Assembly: GCA_028693165.1 (NCBI GenBank)
Contig: JAQUVX010000012.1
Coordinates: 1-64,000 of the forward strand
Origin: Lachnospiraceae bacterium
GTDB lineage: Bacteria > Bacillota > Clostridia > Lachnospirales > Lachnospiraceae
Length of the DNA stretch: 64,000 nt
Direction of reading: 5' to 3'
The position numbers were made by a program, and so were the translations under genes. Positions 63,201-64,000 of this stretch are shown here, piece after piece (position 1 is the first letter of the stretch; every line of letters begins with the position of its first letter). The notes below the pieces were generated by a model that was not told the DNA's origin, searched no databases, and saw nothing but the letters and a program-made list of their open reading frames with translations.

Positions 63201-64000
63201 CGATCTGAATGGTGCAGTCACCACCCAGGTGGCAGTAACGGTAAGCGAAACCTACGCCGTGTATAACGGAACAGGTTTCTATTATGCAGACAGCGAAGAA
63301 CATACAAAGCCAACAGAAAAAGTAGTCACAGATAAAAACATAATCCAGAATCTTTATATTGATGTTGAAGCTGTACCGGATGTATTAATGTGGAACTGTG
63401 CAAACCTAAAAATAGTTACCTGTTCGGATAAGGTAACCCAAATCGACGACGGTGCATTTTCTGCTTGTTCGGTCCTTACAAAGGCAGAAATGACAGCGGT
63501 AACCAAAATCGGCAATGATGCATTTTCTAGCTGTGCAGCTCTTGCAACTGTGGATTTGTCAGAGGTAACCTCAATCGGCGACAGAGCATTTATGTATTGT
63601 TCGGTTCTTACAAAGGCAGAAATGCCAGAGGTAACCCAAATCGACAATAATGCATTTGACAGTTGTACAGCTCTTACAACTGTAACAATGCCAAAGGTAA
63701 GCGCAATTGGTGAGAGTGCATTTTCTAACTGTACAGCTCTTACAACTATAACAATGCCAAAGGTAACCAAAATTGGTACGGGGGCATTTTATAACTGTGT
63801 AAAGCTTAATAGCATAACACTAGGTGCAACACCTCCAACAGTTGGTGAAGATGCTTTCCGAGGTTGCTCTAACACTCGTAACCTGACGATTTTGGGTAAC
63901 ACTGCCTTTGCCGCAGATGTGCTTAATGCATATAAGGCTGTCGATGACGGTGTAACAGATGAGCTGTGGTACGGTTGGACATTGCCAACCGCCATTGACG
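60241..64000 (+). CDS. BspA-like leucine-rich-repeat surface protein (incomplete, runs off the window)
   Basis: At least 1253 codons are open and no stop is reached. A signal peptide (MKRNLKRRLLAGVLSACMIF, cleavage near AYAAG at residues 29-33) is followed by a Cys/His-rich part (about 45-120), a helical acidic part (about 125-225), and then modules of about 370-405 residues starting near 60921, 62142 and 63252. Each module opens with YAVY plus a short lead, continues with LRR_5 (BspA) repeats such as IGNSAFQNCTALKKVTMPN, and the complete ones end with WYG followed by an Ig-like domain (KLTVNTSAWAVDTHNITAEF). Such proteins sit on the cell surface and bind host or bacterial partners. CAGGAGG precedes the ATG. 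Long minus-strand frames here are shadows. Confidence 0.93.
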   Translation, partial: MKRNLKRRLLAGVLSACMIFQTVGMAPVYAAGNVRDGGVSIDTGIVCENHTEHTADCYVQIENCIHDHTDACYSDADDEEATGSDAKNLTECEHICDEASGCITKKLNCTHSCELCAENGGADAGEDLEEAIEEDIELATESNADKMQSAIEELISKIDALPEADEITDENRKTAKADLEEVFAEYDKLFEDETITDLDGQLGTERMEKLTALREVLLDMVNLVEEEVYAVYDGKDFWKATKEDPTVSTGDYIGTGDQSSIVYLYAEATSSSMMMLEESLKEVTFADTVTGIADYAFYGCSNLEKVYMPSKASISRWAFYGCSKLSDIDLSNVTEVSPNAFDNCTSLTRVSLSSASKIDTQAFQGCTQIQEADITNATKIGNSAFQNCTALKKVTMPNVIEIGTMAFRNCSALQSADLQNATTIGEAAFEKCRNLASVVMPKVTQIGTGAFQYCDKLTNITMSAELPTVGRYIFQGANSPRALTLYGNPRLYDAVIAQFDDADGTKDNMWYGCELPASFINTNAVDSTGTLKVKEGSLTPGLGEDNTITFTAAFEKANAMRMALVTNQIVLMDGETQLGEPVIAKQADDGRWTAELTVNTSEWAVGEHDITARFAGNNELNDSETNSVAVTVIESYAVYENGKFFAATKEEPEVATDTEILEENKKTINYLYSNVETVPNNLMAGCGGLKTVTMPNATTIAYRAFYDCTSLTGVELPKATEIGENAFDGCNALTSVEIPKVITIKRQAFMQCALLETVTMPNVTIIEDNAFSNCPVLETVEMPNVIEIGAYAFSACERLANVSAPKVTTISDGAFMQCGLANITLGATPPTVDTNAFLSCPASRNLTIFGNDAFRDDVINAYKAVDDGVTDELWYGWTLPESLVGTGVSASAGTLTVTDGKTDTMFGENNEIIFTATFAKAPASATEGLLRTLAINEVQFKDGNEPLEAAVAATEDGNGNWVAKLTVNTSAWAVDTHNITAEFTGNHDLNGAVTTQVAVTVSETYAVYNGTGFYYADSEEHTKPTEKVVTDKNIIQNLYIDVEAVPDVLMWNCANLKIVTCSDKVTQIDDGAFSACSVLTKAEMTAVTKIGNDAFSSCAALATVDLSEVTSIGDRAFMYCSVLTKAEMPEVTQIDNNAFDSCTALTTVTMPKVSAIGESAFSNCTALTTITMPKVTKIGTGAFYNCVKLNSITLGATPPTVGEDAFRGCSNTRNLTILGNTAFAADVLNAYKAVDDGVTDELWYGWTLPTAID

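Noticed and set aside
61078-63995. Minus-strand frames of 68-145 codons in the surface-protein region
   Set aside because: They arise from the repeated LRR coding sequence on the plus strand and share its periodicity.
1-64000. Insertion sequences, prophage genes, rRNA and replication origin
   Set aside because: No transposase, integrase, phage structural gene, rRNA-like or DnaA-box cluster was recognised.

Overview
The window looks like a chromosomal segment of a gut-type Clostridia, most likely a Lachnospiraceae-like Firmicute. The signs are strong AGGAGG-type ribosome binding sites, many GHKL/LytTR and YesM/YesN two-component pairs, a membrane-anchored permuted GH3 enzyme, lipoprotein binding proteins with Ala-rich linkers, a type I-C style CRISPR array, and a BspA-like leucine-rich-repeat surface protein. 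No rRNA, canonical tRNA, transposase or phage gene was found. The assignment rests on gene style only.

Layout. 1-2.9 kb: a DIP1984-family gene followed by a structured RNA (701-861) that reads as a bacterial Y RNA / tRNA mimic, then a MATE exporter and its TetR regulator under a perfect 13-bp-arm operator. 3.2-11.8 kb: a glycan operon (permuted GH3, GH2, GPH-type sugar symporter) with an AgrAC-like LytTR/GHKL pair. 12-18.8 kb: LacI regulator, ribose-type ABC importer, Gfo/Idh/MocA dehydrogenase and a sugar-phosphate isomerase-like TIM barrel. 19-23.5 kb: an accessory island with an AlbA_2/AAA_4 protein, a cas-less type I-C array (9 intact repeats and a degenerate last one), and a two-gene DUF4869 + P-loop cassette bounded by short direct repeats. 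23.5-26.7 kb: MarR, PatB-like C-S lyase and an amino acid permease. 26.8-34.2 kb: TetR with RND efflux pump, MATE exporter and LysR regulator.

34.2-46 kb: a membrane-anchored sugar-type binding protein, a YesM kinase and a YesN regulator form a three-part sensor directly upstream of a complete Liv-type ABC importer. That importer has two paralogous binding lipoproteins, separated by about 1 kb of unusual non-coding DNA: a G-rich block and two 255-bp repeat copies carrying an ATTGTCCAA motif. A multibranched RNA fold precedes the liv genes. 46-53.2 kb: a third MATE exporter, then a mannose-family PTS (IIC, IID, IIA, IIB) with a MurR/RpiR regulator, MurQ etherase and a beta-lactamase-fold hydrolase. 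This is probably a cell-wall sugar (MurNAc) salvage operon. 53.3-54.7 kb: an Xre + HipA/CtkA-like kinase pair. 54.7-64 kb: a 7TM-type GHKL kinase with LytTR regulator, a small RNA-polymerase alpha-CTD-like protein, a MalT/LuxR-type STAND regulator, and a long BspA-like surface protein that runs off the window.

The best candidates for something undescribed are the DIP1984/Y-RNA pair at the left end, the DUF4869 + P-loop cassette beside the orphan CRISPR array, the repeated ATTGTCCAA intergenic DNA, and the mannose-family PTS tied to MurQ.
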